Assembly: GCF_003286645.3 (NCBI RefSeq)
Contig: NZ_CP127382.2
Span: forward strand, 62,001-126,000
DNA length: 64,000 nt
DNA from: Aerococcus tenax
GTDB lineage: Bacteria > Bacillota > Bacilli > Lactobacillales > Aerococcaceae
Reading direction: 5' to 3'
Shown: positions 24,585-32,740 of the stretch, one piece after another
How the letters are laid out: the number at the start of each line of letters is the position of its first letter
How positions within the stretch are numbered: position 1 is the first letter of the stretch
Notes under the pieces: generated by a model
Database searches by the model: none
Seen by the model: the letters and a program-made list of their open reading frames with translations, nothing else
Told to the model about the DNA's origin: nothing
Made by a program: the position numbers and the translations under genes

Positions 24585-25592
24585 ATGAAAGAAAAGAAAA
24601 CTTCTTGGTTCAATCAGTTTTTCACCAAGACTACTTTAGCTTGGATTGGTGTCATCGTGCTCGGCTTTGTCTTAATGGCAGCCTCCTACATTGCTGGTTT
24701 AGTTTCGGCCTACACCCAAAACATTATTATGAATATTGCCATTAATATTATTCTTTCTGTGGGGCTCAACTTAGTGGTTGGTTACGCTGGCCAGTTCTCC
24801 CTAGGCCATGCTGGTTTTATGGCGATTGGGGCTTATGTGGGAGCCATCGTTTCCCAAGAAATCCCTGGCCAAGCTGGCTTCTTAGCTGGTTTACTAGCAG
24901 GTATGGTAGTGACTGCAGTCGTGGCCTTAATCGTAGGGATTCCTACCCTGCGTTTACGGGGCGACTACTTAGCCATTGCTACGCTAGGAGTTTCTGAAAT
25001 TATCCGGATTACCATTATGAACTTAGAGATTACCAATGGGGCCGCCGGAATTTCTGGGGTTCCCCGTCATGTGACCTGGATTACCATGTATGTCTTTGTG
25101 GTGATTACTACCTTATTAGTGGTTAACTACATTTATTCCAGTCCTGGTCGGGCCACCATTGCTGTCCGTGAAGATGAGATTGCGGCCGAATCAGTAGGGA
25201 TCCACACCACCACCTATAAGACCCTGGCCTTTGTGATCGGGGCGGTAACCGCAAGTATTGCTGGGACCCTCTATGCCTCCTACTTTGGCGTGATTAACCC
25301 CAGTCAGTTTACCTTCCAAAAATCCATCGACATCTTAGTGATCGTGGTTTTCGGTGGGATTGGGTCTATTTCCGGGAGCTTCGTGGCTTCGATCTTATTG
25401 GGGCTATTGAATACCTTCCTAGCGCCTTTTGGTCAAGTGCGTCCCATCCTCTATGCGGCCGCTTTGATCTTAATTATGATCTTCAAGCCGTCAGGATTAA
25501 TGGGTGAATATGAATTCCAATTCTCCAAGCTCTTTAATCGCAAACGAGGGCAATCACAAGCCGTAGCCAAAGAAGAAAGTGAGGACCAATAG
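24585..25592 (+). CDS. livM: Branched-chain amino acid ABC permease LivM
   Basis: The second channel subunit, about 335 residues with 8-9 membrane segments. The family segment SVGLNLVVGYAGQFSLGHAGFMAIGAY is present near residues 60-85, and the coupling region RDDEIAAES-like EDEIAAESVGIHTTTYK near 205. ATG 24585 is taken as the start because the AGGTGG overlapping the livH stop gives it a better spacing than GTG 24576. The C-terminus carries a charged tail. It forms a heterodimer with LivH in known systems. Confidence 0.93.
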   Translation: MKEKKTSWFNQFFTKTTLAWIGVIVLGFVLMAASYIAGLVSAYTQNIIMNIAINIILSVGLNLVVGYAGQFSLGHAGFMAIGAYVGAIVSQEIPGQAGFLAGLLAGMVVTAVVALIVGIPTLRLRGDYLAIATLGVSEIIRITIMNLEITNGAAGISGVPRHVTWITMYVFVVITTLLVVNYIYSSPGRATIAVREDEIAAESVGIHTTTYKTLAFVIGAVTASIAGTLYASYFGVINPSQFTFQKSIDILVIVVFGGIGSISGSFVASILLGLLNTFLAPFGQVRPILYAAALILIMIFKPSGLMGEYEFQFSKLFNRKRGQSQAVAKEESEDQ

Positions 25593-25593
25593 T

Positions 25594-26367
25594 ATGAGTA
25601 TCTTAAGCTTAAGCCATCTCAGCAAGTCCTTTGGGGGCCTAACCGCCGTTTCCGATGTCAGTATTCATGTGGAAGCGGATGAATTGATTGGTTTGATTGG
25701 TCCGAACGGGGCCGGGAAAACCACCCTATTTAACTTGATTACTGGGGTTTATGCACCGACTTCTGGGTCCATTGAATTAGAAACCGACCAAGGCAGCCAG
25801 TCCCTAGCTGGTCAACGCCCAGACAAGATTAATGAAATGGGGGTGGCCCGGACCTTCCAAAATATACGTCTCTTCGCCAACCGTTCGGTCTTGGACAATG
25901 TCCTCATTGCCATGCACAACAAACGCGGAGTCGGGCTTTGGCACAGTCTCCTAAGAACGCCCAAGTACTACCAAAACCGTGATGCCCTCCATGCTAAGGG
26001 GATGGAGTTATTAGCCATCTTTGGCCTGGAAGGCTACGCCAATGAAAAAGCCAAGAACCTGCCTTATGGCCAACAACGGGCTTTGGAAATCGTTCGGGCC
26101 TTGGCGACTGAACCCAAGATCCTTTTCTTAGATGAACCAGCCGCCGGGATGAACCCTAATGAAACCACGGACTTGAAACAGACTATTCGTAAGATCCAAA
26201 AAGAATTTGGAATTTCTGTTGTTCTGATCGAACACGACATGTCTTTGGTGATGGATATTTGTGAACGGATCTATGTTTTGGAATATGGAAAAGTGATCGC
26301 TGAAGGTACACCAAGCGAAATCCAAAGCAATCCGAAAGTTATCGAAGCCTACCTAGGAGGTGCCTAG
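25594..26367 (+). CDS. livG: Branched-chain amino acid ABC ATPase LivG
   Basis: The first ATPase subunit, 257 residues. Walker A GPNGAGKTT, the family-specific ARTFQNIRLFANRSVLDNV Q-loop, a slightly unusual signature NLPYGQQRALEIVRA (LPYGQQR in place of LSGGQQR, which is normal for LivG), Walker B ILFLDEPAAGMNPNE, and switch histidine VLIEHDMSLV. ATG 25594 starts two bases after the livM stop. An upstream in-frame GTG inside livM is unlikely because the GTGAGGA ribosome site would then lie within the coding start. Confidence 0.94.
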   Translation: MSILSLSHLSKSFGGLTAVSDVSIHVEADELIGLIGPNGAGKTTLFNLITGVYAPTSGSIELETDQGSQSLAGQRPDKINEMGVARTFQNIRLFANRSVLDNVLIAMHNKRGVGLWHSLLRTPKYYQNRDALHAKGMELLAIFGLEGYANEKAKNLPYGQQRALEIVRALATEPKILFLDEPAAGMNPNETTDLKQTIRKIQKEFGISVVLIEHDMSLVMDICERIYVLEYGKVIAEGTPSEIQSNPKVIEAYLGGA

Positions 26368-26370
26368 TTC

Positions 26371-27078
26371 ATGTTAGAAATCAAAAATATCAAGGTTGCC
26401 TATGGGATGATCCAAGCTATCAAGGGCATTTCCTTTACCGTTAATGAAGGGGAAATTGTTTCTCTGATTGGGGCCAATGGGGCCGGAAAGTCAACCATTC
26501 TCAAGACGATTTCTGGACTCTTAAAACCCAGCCAAGGGGAGATTCTCTACAACCATGAACCCCTACAAACTAAGTCCTGTGCCCAAATCGTCCAAGCCGG
26601 GGTTTCCCAAGTTCCTGAAGGCCGTCATGTCTTTAGCGGTATGTCCGTTAAGGAAAATTTACTGATGGGAGCCTATACCCGTAAGGACCGCGACAACTTA
26701 GCCAGCGATATGGAACGTTACTTTGATTATTTCCCGATTCTTAAGGAACGTTTCAACCAGGACGCGGCGACTTTATCCGGTGGGGAGCAACAGATGCTGG
26801 CTATGGCTCGGGCCCTGATGGCACGTCCCAAGCTCTTGCTCTTAGATGAACCGTCTATGGGTCTAGCGCCGATTTACATCCAACAAATTTTTGAAATTAT
26901 TCAAACCATTAATAGTGAGTTGAATACCACCGTCTTACTGATTGAACAAAACGCTAAGGCGGCCCTAGAAATCTCTGACCACGCCCACGTCCTCGAAGTA
27001 GGTAAAATTACCGCTTCCGGAACTGGGAAAGAACTCCTGTCTTCTGAAGTGGTCCAAAAAGCATACCTGGGAGCTTAA
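26371..27078 (+). CDS. livF: Branched-chain amino acid ABC ATPase LivF
   Basis: The second ATPase, 235 residues, ends the operon. Walker A GANGAGKST, SQVPEGRHVFSGMSVKENL (the LivF-type Q-loop region), signature LSGGEQQMLAMARALM, Walker B LLLLDEPSMGLAP, and switch region LLIEQN with Gln-Asn after Glu as usual for LivF. A CTAGGAGG ribosome site lies at the end of livG. A strong terminator follows. Confidence 0.94.
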   Translation: MLEIKNIKVAYGMIQAIKGISFTVNEGEIVSLIGANGAGKSTILKTISGLLKPSQGEILYNHEPLQTKSCAQIVQAGVSQVPEGRHVFSGMSVKENLLMGAYTRKDRDNLASDMERYFDYFPILKERFNQDAATLSGGEQQMLAMARALMARPKLLLLDEPSMGLAPIYIQQIFEIIQTINSELNTTVLLIEQNAKAALEISDHAHVLEVGKITASGTGKELLSSEVVQKAYLGA

Positions 27079-27111
27079 AACCTTCCTTAAATAAAATAAT
27101 AATGACCTAGT

Positions 27112-27162
27112 AAAACCCTTAGCCGCTGTGGCAACCGTCACAGTGACTAAGGGTTTTGTTTT
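27112..27162 (+). terminator. Terminator of the liv operon
   Basis: AAAACCCTTAG (27112-27122) pairs perfectly with CTAAGGGTTTT (27147-27157); an inner TGTG/CACA pair tightens the loop. T-rich sequence follows. Confidence 0.9.
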
Positions 27163-27187
27163 TGACAAATAGCCTTGATGAGCATGC

Positions 27188-27195
27188 GTTCTGCT
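27188..27195 (+). repeat. Target-site duplication of IS66 copy 1 (left)
   Basis: GTTCTGCT directly abuts the left IS end and is repeated at 29414-29421. Eight bases is the standard IS66-family duplication. Confidence 0.95.
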
Positions 27196-27223
27196 GTAAG
27201 CGTCAAATAGGAGAATAGAATTC

Positions 27224-27290
27224 AAAAAATCTTGATAAGCTAGCGAAGAGTTCTTAAGTACTCTGTATGCTAAACTTATCAAGATTTTTT
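27224..27290 (-). terminator. Terminator inside IS66 copy 1
   Basis: AAAAAATCTTGATAAG and CTTATCAAGATTTTTT form 16-bp arms around a 35-base centre that itself contains a smaller palindrome. It lies just beyond the tnpC stop codon and would stop transcription in both directions. Confidence 0.8.
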
Positions 27291-27291
27291 G

Positions 27292-28929
27292 TTATTTAAG
27301 TAATTCTCTTTTTAATTTTTTTCGACAGATCGCTTGGATAGCGGGATGCCAGGGAAGATAATCTTCAAGCACTTTTTCACTTAGATGCTTTTCATTCGGC
27401 ATGGCACTTAATAAGAAAGTGAGATATTTTTCAGGATCAAGGCCGTTGGCCTTAGCAGTTTCAATGATCGATAGAATAATTCCAGAATACTGAGCACCTT
27501 TAAAAGAGGTAGAAAATAACCAATTTTTTCTACCTATTACGAGTGCTTTTATGCCACGCTCTGCCCGGTTATTGCTCATTTCAACCGCACCATTTTCCAA
27601 AAATGCTTTAAAATAAGCTTCATATTTTAAGGCATAGGCGATGGCTGTTACTAATTTTCCTCCAGCAGTAGATGATTCCTCACGAAGGCGTTCGAAAAAG
27701 TGGTCAATTTTCACTTTTAAAATTTTCTGGCGTTTATCTAAACGTTCGGTTATCGATAAATCTTGCCATTTCTTTTCTAAAGTGAAAAATTGGTCACATT
27801 GTTTTACTGCCCATGAGCTGAGGAATTGACCTTGATATTTTTTAGGTGGTAAGGCATCATAAAACTTTCGTCTTAAATGCGCCCAACAGCCAGCAATAGT
27901 CACTCTATTTATTTTTGGATAGACATGCCACATATCGCAATGAATCACACCCTCATATTCAGCCATTCCCTTGGGAAGGTCATTAAAGTCTCGCCCAGGA
28001 GAATGGTGGTAGAGATAGATTTGTTGCTGAGTTTCTCGAGAAGAGCACGTTAACCAGTAATAGGTCTTTTCTTTCTCATGCTCAATGACCTTATAACTCG
28101 TTTCATCCATATGGATGACTGGCTGTTTGATTAGCTTTCCAGAAAGCAGTCGATAAAGAGGCTCAAAGTAATATTCTGCTGCTTTTTCATGCCAATTAAT
28201 GAGCGTTTGACGAGAGAGCGGTAAGCCCATCTTTTCCCATTCACCTTCCTGGCGGTAAGCAGGAATTTTCAGCTCATATTTTTGTTGAAGTGAGTGAGAG
28301 ACAAGACCTGCGGTCGCATAGCTCCCATTAAAGACAGGTTTTGGAACATCCGCACTGATCACCATTTCTTTCCCCGCTTTTTCTGAACAATTCGTACATT
28401 TATAGCTATGCTGAATAACATTCTCACAACGAATTTCCGCAGGAACGTAGCGTAACTGTTGGCGAATCTTCTTTTGGCCAATTTCTGCCATTTCTTGTTG
28501 ACATCCAGAGCAATTGCGATCTTCACCTTCTAAGGTGTAATGAAGATCATAATCAGGAAAATTGTCAAGAATTACTTGTTTACGACCTTTTGGTCGTTTT
28601 TTGCGACGATAACTAATCGTTTCAAAAGTTTCATCCTCTTTTTCACTGATCAAATCACTAGCATCGACTTCGAAAAGACTTAGCTGATTATTATCCACTA
28701 AGTTTTCTTTCGAACGACCATAGAGCTTTTTCTTCAAATAGTGAATCAATTCATCTTGATGAGCAATCGTTACTTCTTTATTTTTTAGTAGTTTATTCTG
28801 ATGATTTAATTCATTCTGTTTATTGTCGATGGATGACTGCTGACTGTCGATGACACGTTTTTGATGATTGATCATTTTCTTCAATACTTTAATTTCTTCA
28901 AGTAATTGCTGTTCTCTATTTGAAGCCAT
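27292..28929 (-). CDS. tnpC: IS66-family transposase TnpC, copy 1
   Basis: This 545-residue DDE transposase catalyses movement of the element. It has an N-terminal coiled coil (about 10-65), then a zinc-binding region with CSGCQQEM and CTNCSEKAG. The catalytic core follows, with acidic residues in HMDETSYK, HCDMWHVYPK and NNRAERGIK. The frame is open further upstream into tnpB, but an AAGGAGG ribosome site seven bases before ATG 28929 (MASNREQQ) fixes the start. It differs from copy 2 by one residue, Asp in HHSPGRDFND where copy 2 has Gly, caused by one base (27989). Confidence 0.95.
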   Translation of the reverse strand: MASNREQQLLEEIKVLKKMINHQKRVIDSQQSSIDNKQNELNHQNKLLKNKEVTIAHQDELIHYLKKKLYGRSKENLVDNNQLSLFEVDASDLISEKEDETFETISYRRKKRPKGRKQVILDNFPDYDLHYTLEGEDRNCSGCQQEMAEIGQKKIRQQLRYVPAEIRCENVIQHSYKCTNCSEKAGKEMVISADVPKPVFNGSYATAGLVSHSLQQKYELKIPAYRQEGEWEKMGLPLSRQTLINWHEKAAEYYFEPLYRLLSGKLIKQPVIHMDETSYKVIEHEKEKTYYWLTCSSRETQQQIYLYHHSPGRDFNDLPKGMAEYEGVIHCDMWHVYPKINRVTIAGCWAHLRRKFYDALPPKKYQGQFLSSWAVKQCDQFFTLEKKWQDLSITERLDKRQKILKVKIDHFFERLREESSTAGGKLVTAIAYALKYEAYFKAFLENGAVEMSNNRAERGIKALVIGRKNWLFSTSFKGAQYSGIILSIIETAKANGLDPEKYLTFLLSAMPNEKHLSEKVLEDYLPWHPAIQAICRKKLKRELLK

Positions 28930-28985
28930 AGTCATCCTCCTTACTGTTTTTCCTATTTTACCAATTGTTTTGGAAAATGAAAATT

Positions 28986-29336
28986 TCAATAAAACTTTTT
29001 CTTTTGTGTTTTTCTTACAGAACTTTCGATAGAAAAACCATCGAGTAACCATTGCCACTGTTGCTTTGAAATCTGTTTCAATTCTCTATGAGTCTTAGGC
29101 CATTGCATTTTACCATCTTCAAATCGTTTGTAGAATAGCCAAAAGCCACTGCCATCCCAATAGAGTGCTTTAAAACGATCATTGCGGGTTCCACAAAATA
29201 AAAATAATGACTGACTGAACGGATCCATTTTAAATTCTTCCTGAACAATAGTTGTTAGCGAATCAATTCCTTTCCTTAAATCAGTTTTGCCGTAGGCAAT
29301 GTAAATATGATGAAGGTCATCCATATTAATAATCAT
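28986..29336 (-). CDS. tnpB: IS66-family accessory protein TnpB, copy 1
   Basis: A 116-residue protein of the IS66 Orf2 family: IYIAYGKTDLRKGIDSL, FCGTRNDRFKALYWDGSGFWLFYKRFEDG and a C-terminal basic tail. It is required together with TnpC for transposition in studied IS66 elements, though its biochemical role is unclear. A GGAGGG ribosome site precedes the ATG. Its sequence is the same as that of the second copy. Confidence 0.95.
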   Translation of the reverse strand: MIINMDDLHHIYIAYGKTDLRKGIDSLTTIVQEEFKMDPFSQSLFLFCGTRNDRFKALYWDGSGFWLFYKRFEDGKMQWPKTHRELKQISKQQWQWLLDGFSIESSVRKTQKKKFY

Positions 29337-29413
29337 ATAAAAACCCTCCTAACTATTAGAAGTATAGTTTGGAGGGCTTACATTTTATAGCCGTGTTTCT
29401 ATTTGACGCTTAC

Positions 29414-29421
29414 GTTCTGCT
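29414..29421 (+). repeat. Target-site duplication of IS66 copy 1 (right)
   Basis: GTTCTGCT, identical to 27188-27195. Confidence 0.95.
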
Positions 29422-29469
29422 TTTGAATTTGGTCATTGAAATATAGTGGGTCAATAACGGCTATCGCCG

Positions 29470-29825
29470 TTTTGTACTTTATCCGTAAGTCGCTAAAGCT
29501 CCAACGGCTAAAGCAGCACCGGCTCGAGCACAAGGTCTCTCGCCTAGCGAGACTCAAAGCCAGAGTGTGACAAAAGTACAAAAGCCCTGAAGAGCTACGC
29601 ATACTATATCTGTAACTCGCTAGCGCTTCGAACAGCTATAGCAACTGGAATAAACGAAGGTAGAGCCTTACCAAAGGCTCGGACATCGTTTATGAAGTGG
29701 ACGTCAGGGCTACTTTTGGAACAGGTTTGGACTAGTACGGCTTAACGCCTACGATACAGCTACGCATACTGAATCCGTAACTCGCTTTGCTTCGAACGGC
29801 TTCAGCATAATTCGCATCGCTTGCT
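29470..29825. repeat. Degenerate repeated units inside the split family 1 element
   Basis: Three related units of about 50 bases share the pattern ATCYGTAASTCGCTnnnGCTnCnAACnGC, at about 29480-29515, 29597-29635 and 29762-29805. The middle unit contains a 30-base stretch (29592-29621) that recurs perfectly in inverted orientation at 36390-36419. The gene-free stretch 29422-30051 holds only these repeats, the family 2 copy at 29563-29730 and the ppdK promoter. Confidence 0.6.
29563..29730 (+). repeat. Family 2 palindromic element, copy C
   Basis: Starts GAGTGTGACA and ends TTTTGGAACAGGTTTGG. Arms: AAAAGTA (29572-29578) with TACTTTT (29711-29717), AGCCCTGA (29583-29590) with TCAGGGCT (29704-29711), ATAAACGA (29650-29657) with TCGTTTAT (29686-29693), and GAGCCTT (29663-29669) with AAGGCTC (29674-29680). 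The conserved blocks ACTGGAA and TGAAGTGGA flank the inner arm, as in the copy at 36057. Confidence 0.75.
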
Positions 29826-29957
29826 TGTTCATGGCTAATGACCAATTCAAAGCGTCACTCCTGCTCAAAGCTATTTCTCATAATAAATTTTAATAGCTAG
29901 TCAACAATGAAAATAGAAACCTATGTTTCCAGACCTCAAATTAAGGATTTCTTAATA

Positions 29958-29971
29958 AGAAAGCGCTTGCT
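29958..29971 (+). promoter_or_regulatory. cre-like site at the ppdK promoter
   Basis: AGAAAGCGCTTGCT contains the palindromic AAGCGCTT core of CcpA operators, with three mismatches to the full consensus. It overlaps the -35 region, so CcpA binding would repress ppdK when sugar is abundant, which would fit a role in pyruvate-to-PEP conversion. Confidence 0.5.
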
Positions 29972-29996
29972 ATTTATATGTGATGCACTATATAAT
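29967..29996 (+). promoter_or_regulatory. ppdK promoter
   Basis: TTGCTA (29967-29972), 18-base spacer and a consensus TATAAT (29991-29996). Around and downstream, GTGATGCACTAT and ATAGTACACAT (29980-30011) form an imperfect inverted repeat that could be the operator for the CcpN-like regulator encoded downstream. Confidence 0.6.
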
Positions 29997-30051
29997 CTAA
30001 TAGTACACATTATATACTTTAATATGCCATCTTATAAAAGGAGGAAGTCCA

Positions 30052-32691
30052 ATGAAACAAGTGATTTATGCTTTTAACCAGGGGTCTGCCAAGATGCGTG
30101 ATCTCTTGGGAGGCAAGGGGGCTAACCTGGCGGAAATGACCCGGCTGGGTTTTCCTGTTCCTAAGGGTTTTACCCTGACCACTGAGGCCTGCCTAGATTA
30201 CTTAGCCCAGGAAGATAGTGAAGAATTAAGTGATCCAGTCATAGCGTCTATTGACCAAGCGCTAGCTGACTTGGAAAGCGCTACTGAGAAGGCCTTTAAT
30301 GATCCTGAAAAATTACTATTGGTGTCGGTACGGTCCGGGGCTAGAGAATCTATGCCGGGGATGATGGATACCATTCTCAATGTGGGACTGAACGACCGCA
30401 ATGTGGAAAGCCTGGCCCAAATCACCCAAGATGAGCGCTTCGCCTATGACTGCTACCGCCGGCTTTTACAAATGTATGGCAATGTGGTCTATGGCTTGGA
30501 CAGTCAACTTTTTGAGGAGCACTTGGCCCAAGAAAAAACTAAGGCCCAAGTTCGCTTTGACCATGAATTAAAGGTGGATCAATTGAAAGCATTAGTGGCC
30601 GCCTACAAAAAGGTTTACCAAGACCAACTAGACTTTGACTTCCCCCAAGAGGTTAAGACCCAGATCTATGAAGCCGTTAAAGCGGTCTTTAAGTCCTGGA
30701 ACAACCACCGAGCCCGGGTCTACCGAGAGATGAATCACATCCCACATGACTTGGGAACTGCGGTCAATATTCAAGAAATGGTCTTTGGTAATAGTGGCCA
30801 AAATAGTGGGACAGGGGTTCTCTTCACCCGTAATCCCGCCACCGGGGAAAGCAAGCTCTTCGGTGAATACTTGGTCAATGCCCAAGGGGAAGATGTGGTT
30901 GCCGGCATTCGTACCCCAGCAGTTATTGAAGACCTAAAAGCAGATATGCCAGAAATTTACCAAGAGATCCATGACCTGGCCAAGCAATTGGAAGGTTACT
31001 ACCACGACATGCAGGATATTGAATTTACCGTTGAAAAAGGCAAACTCTACTTCCTACAAACCCGGAACGGTAAACGGACGGCTAAGGCTGCTGTTAAAAT
31101 TGCCGTAGACATGGTAGAAGAAGGCCTGATCGATGAAAAAGAGGCCCTTTTGCGGATTAAACCGGCCATGATTGACCAATTACTCCATCCTTCCTTTGAT
31201 CCCCAAGCCCTGGACCAGGCAGAGGTCTTCTCAAGTCTCGGTTTGGCAGCTAGTCCGGGAGCTGGGTCAGGACAAATTGTCTTCAGTGCCCAAAAGGCTA
31301 AAGAATGGCAAGCAGCGGGTAAAAAAGTTATCCTCATGCGTAATGAAACCTCCCCAGAAGATATCGAAGGCATGTCTGCATCAGAAGCCATTGTCACTGC
31401 CCATGGTGGGATGACCTCTCATGCCGCGGTGGTGGCCCGGGGGATGGGGAAATGCTGCGTCAGTGGCTGTAGCGACTTGACCATTGATGAAGCAGAGAAA
31501 GTAGTCCACTACCCAGGTGGTCAATTGCAAGAAGGGGACACTATTTCAGTTGACGGCAGTCAGGGGAAACTCTACCTGGGAGAAATTCCTACCGCCCTGT
31601 CGAACACTGACGAAAACTATCAGAAAATGATGGCATGGGCTAGAAAATATAGCCGACTCAAGGTGCGGATGAATGCTGAAACCCCTGAAGATATCCAAAC
31701 CGGCTTTAGCTTTGGAGCGGATGGGATTGGTTTAGTCCGGACCGAGCACATGTTCTTTAAGGCCGAGCGCCTGCGGGAGATCCGCCGTTTTATCCTCTCA
31801 GTTGATGAAGACCAACGCCAGGCTGCCCTGGAGAAGATCCGTGACTACCAGGTGGAAGACTTTACCAGGATTTTCCAACTCTCACAAGAGGCTCCCGCGG
31901 TAATCCGTTTATTGGACCCACCCCTCCATGAATTTATGCCCAAGAGTGATGCTGAAGTAGATGAAGTGGCGACTGACCAAGGCATCAGTGAAGCAGAATT
32001 ACGCAGTCGGATGGTGCAACTGGCTGAAGTCAACCCCATGTTGGGTCACCGAGGCTGCCGCTTAGCTATGACCTATCCCGAGCTCTATGACCGCCAAGTG
32101 GAAGCCATTATTTATGGGGCCATTGCTGCAAGACAAGAAGGCCTTGATCCTCAAGTAGAGATTATGATTCCTTTGGTGAGTGTGGAGCCAGAATTAAATA
32201 GGCTGCGTGAGCGCCTCAGCCAAGTCATTGACCGACTCTTAGCCCAGGAAAATGTGACAATCGCTTACACAATTGGTACAATGATAGAGATTCCAAGAGC
32301 CTGTTTCATTGCCGATCAATTGGCTCAAGAGGCGGACTTCTTCAGTTTTGGGACCAATGACCTGACCCAAATGACCTATGGCTTTTCACGGGATGATGCC
32401 GGGAAATTCATTAACCAGTACCTAGAAGACGGTACCCTAAAACAAGACCCCTTCCAAACCATCGATCCAGAAGGGGTAGGTGCCCTGGTCAAAATCGCAG
32501 TCGACAAGGCCCGCCAGACCAAAGCAGGGCTCAAGATTGGGGTCTGTGGGGAACTCGGTGGCGATCCAGCCTCGATTCAGTTCTTTGACCAAGTGGGCTT
32601 GGACTATGTCTCCTGCTCGCCTTACCGGGTGCCCCTGGCTCAATTAGCCGCCGCCCAATCCGCCATCCGGCAAGCAAAAGGAAGTCACTAG
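30052..32691 (+). CDS. ppdK: Pyruvate, phosphate dikinase
   Basis: PPDK interconverts pyruvate, ATP and phosphate with phosphoenolpyruvate, AMP and pyrophosphate. Its 879 residues follow the standard plan. An N-terminal ATP-grasp nucleotide domain (GGKGANLAEMTRLGFPVP, then SVRSGARESMPGMMDTILN) is followed by a central swivelling domain with GGMTSHAAVVARGMGKCCVSG. That domain carries the phosphorylated His457 and the regulatory Thr455. The C-terminal PEP/pyruvate barrel has GTNDLTQMTYGFSRDD and GVCGELGGDP with the catalytic Cys832. The two regulators of PPDK lie immediately downstream. An AAAGGAGG ribosome site precedes the ATG. In an organism without full gluconeogenesis genes in view it may serve pyruvate use or pyrophosphate-linked glycolysis. 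Confidence 0.97.
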   Translation: MKQVIYAFNQGSAKMRDLLGGKGANLAEMTRLGFPVPKGFTLTTEACLDYLAQEDSEELSDPVIASIDQALADLESATEKAFNDPEKLLLVSVRSGARESMPGMMDTILNVGLNDRNVESLAQITQDERFAYDCYRRLLQMYGNVVYGLDSQLFEEHLAQEKTKAQVRFDHELKVDQLKALVAAYKKVYQDQLDFDFPQEVKTQIYEAVKAVFKSWNNHRARVYREMNHIPHDLGTAVNIQEMVFGNSGQNSGTGVLFTRNPATGESKLFGEYLVNAQGEDVVAGIRTPAVIEDLKADMPEIYQEIHDLAKQLEGYYHDMQDIEFTVEKGKLYFLQTRNGKRTAKAAVKIAVDMVEEGLIDEKEALLRIKPAMIDQLLHPSFDPQALDQAEVFSSLGLAASPGAGSGQIVFSAQKAKEWQAAGKKVILMRNETSPEDIEGMSASEAIVTAHGGMTSHAAVVARGMGKCCVSGCSDLTIDEAEKVVHYPGGQLQEGDTISVDGSQGKLYLGEIPTALSNTDENYQKMMAWARKYSRLKVRMNAETPEDIQTGFSFGADGIGLVRTEHMFFKAERLREIRRFILSVDEDQRQAALEKIRDYQVEDFTRIFQLSQEAPAVIRLLDPPLHEFMPKSDAEVDEVATDQGISEAELRSRMVQLAEVNPMLGHRGCRLAMTYPELYDRQVEAIIYGAIAARQEGLDPQVEIMIPLVSVEPELNRLRERLSQVIDRLLAQENVTIAYTIGTMIEIPRACFIADQLAQEADFFSFGTNDLTQMTYGFSRDDAGKFINQYLEDGTLKQDPFQTIDPEGVGALVKIAVDKARQTKAGLKIGVCGELGGDPASIQFFDQVGLDYVSCSPYRVPLAQLAAAQSAIRQAKGSH

Positions 32692-32740
32692 GTAAAACCA
32701 GGATGAGGGGCCAAGTCCACTGGCAGAATAGAGGTAAGCT

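Larger units (their letters stand above)
27196..29413 (-). mobile_element. IS66-family insertion sequence, copy 1
   Basis: A complete 2218-bp element. Both ends carry the 15-bp terminal inverted repeat GTAAGCGTCAAATAG, and it is flanked by the 8-bp direct repeat GTTCTGCT. It encodes TnpB and TnpC on the minus strand; the tnpA gene of larger IS66 elements is absent. A palindromic terminator (27224-27290) lies inside the distal end. The element interrupts a family 1 repeat. It is the same length as the copy at 54072-56289 and opposite in orientation. Confidence 0.96.
27174..29908. repeat. Family 1 palindromic element, copy 2, split by IS66
   Basis: Sequence before the IS (TGAGCATGCGTTCTGCT) joins directly to sequence after it (TTTGAATTTGGTCATTGAAA) to rebuild the left part of the 7551-7779 element. 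The right part at 29813-29890 (CATCGCTTGCTTGTTCATGG, AATGACCAATTCAAAGCG) matches copy 1. The inner arms are GGTCATT (29431-29437) and AATGACC (29837-29843); copy 1 has GGTCGTT and AACGACC, so both strands of the arm changed together. Extra sequence, including a family 2 repeat, is inserted in the centre. Confidence 0.7.

Noticed and set aside
29399..29602. A 67-codon minus-strand frame at the IS66 right boundary
   Set aside because: It spans the IS end, target duplication and non-coding repeats, so it exists only because of the insertion.
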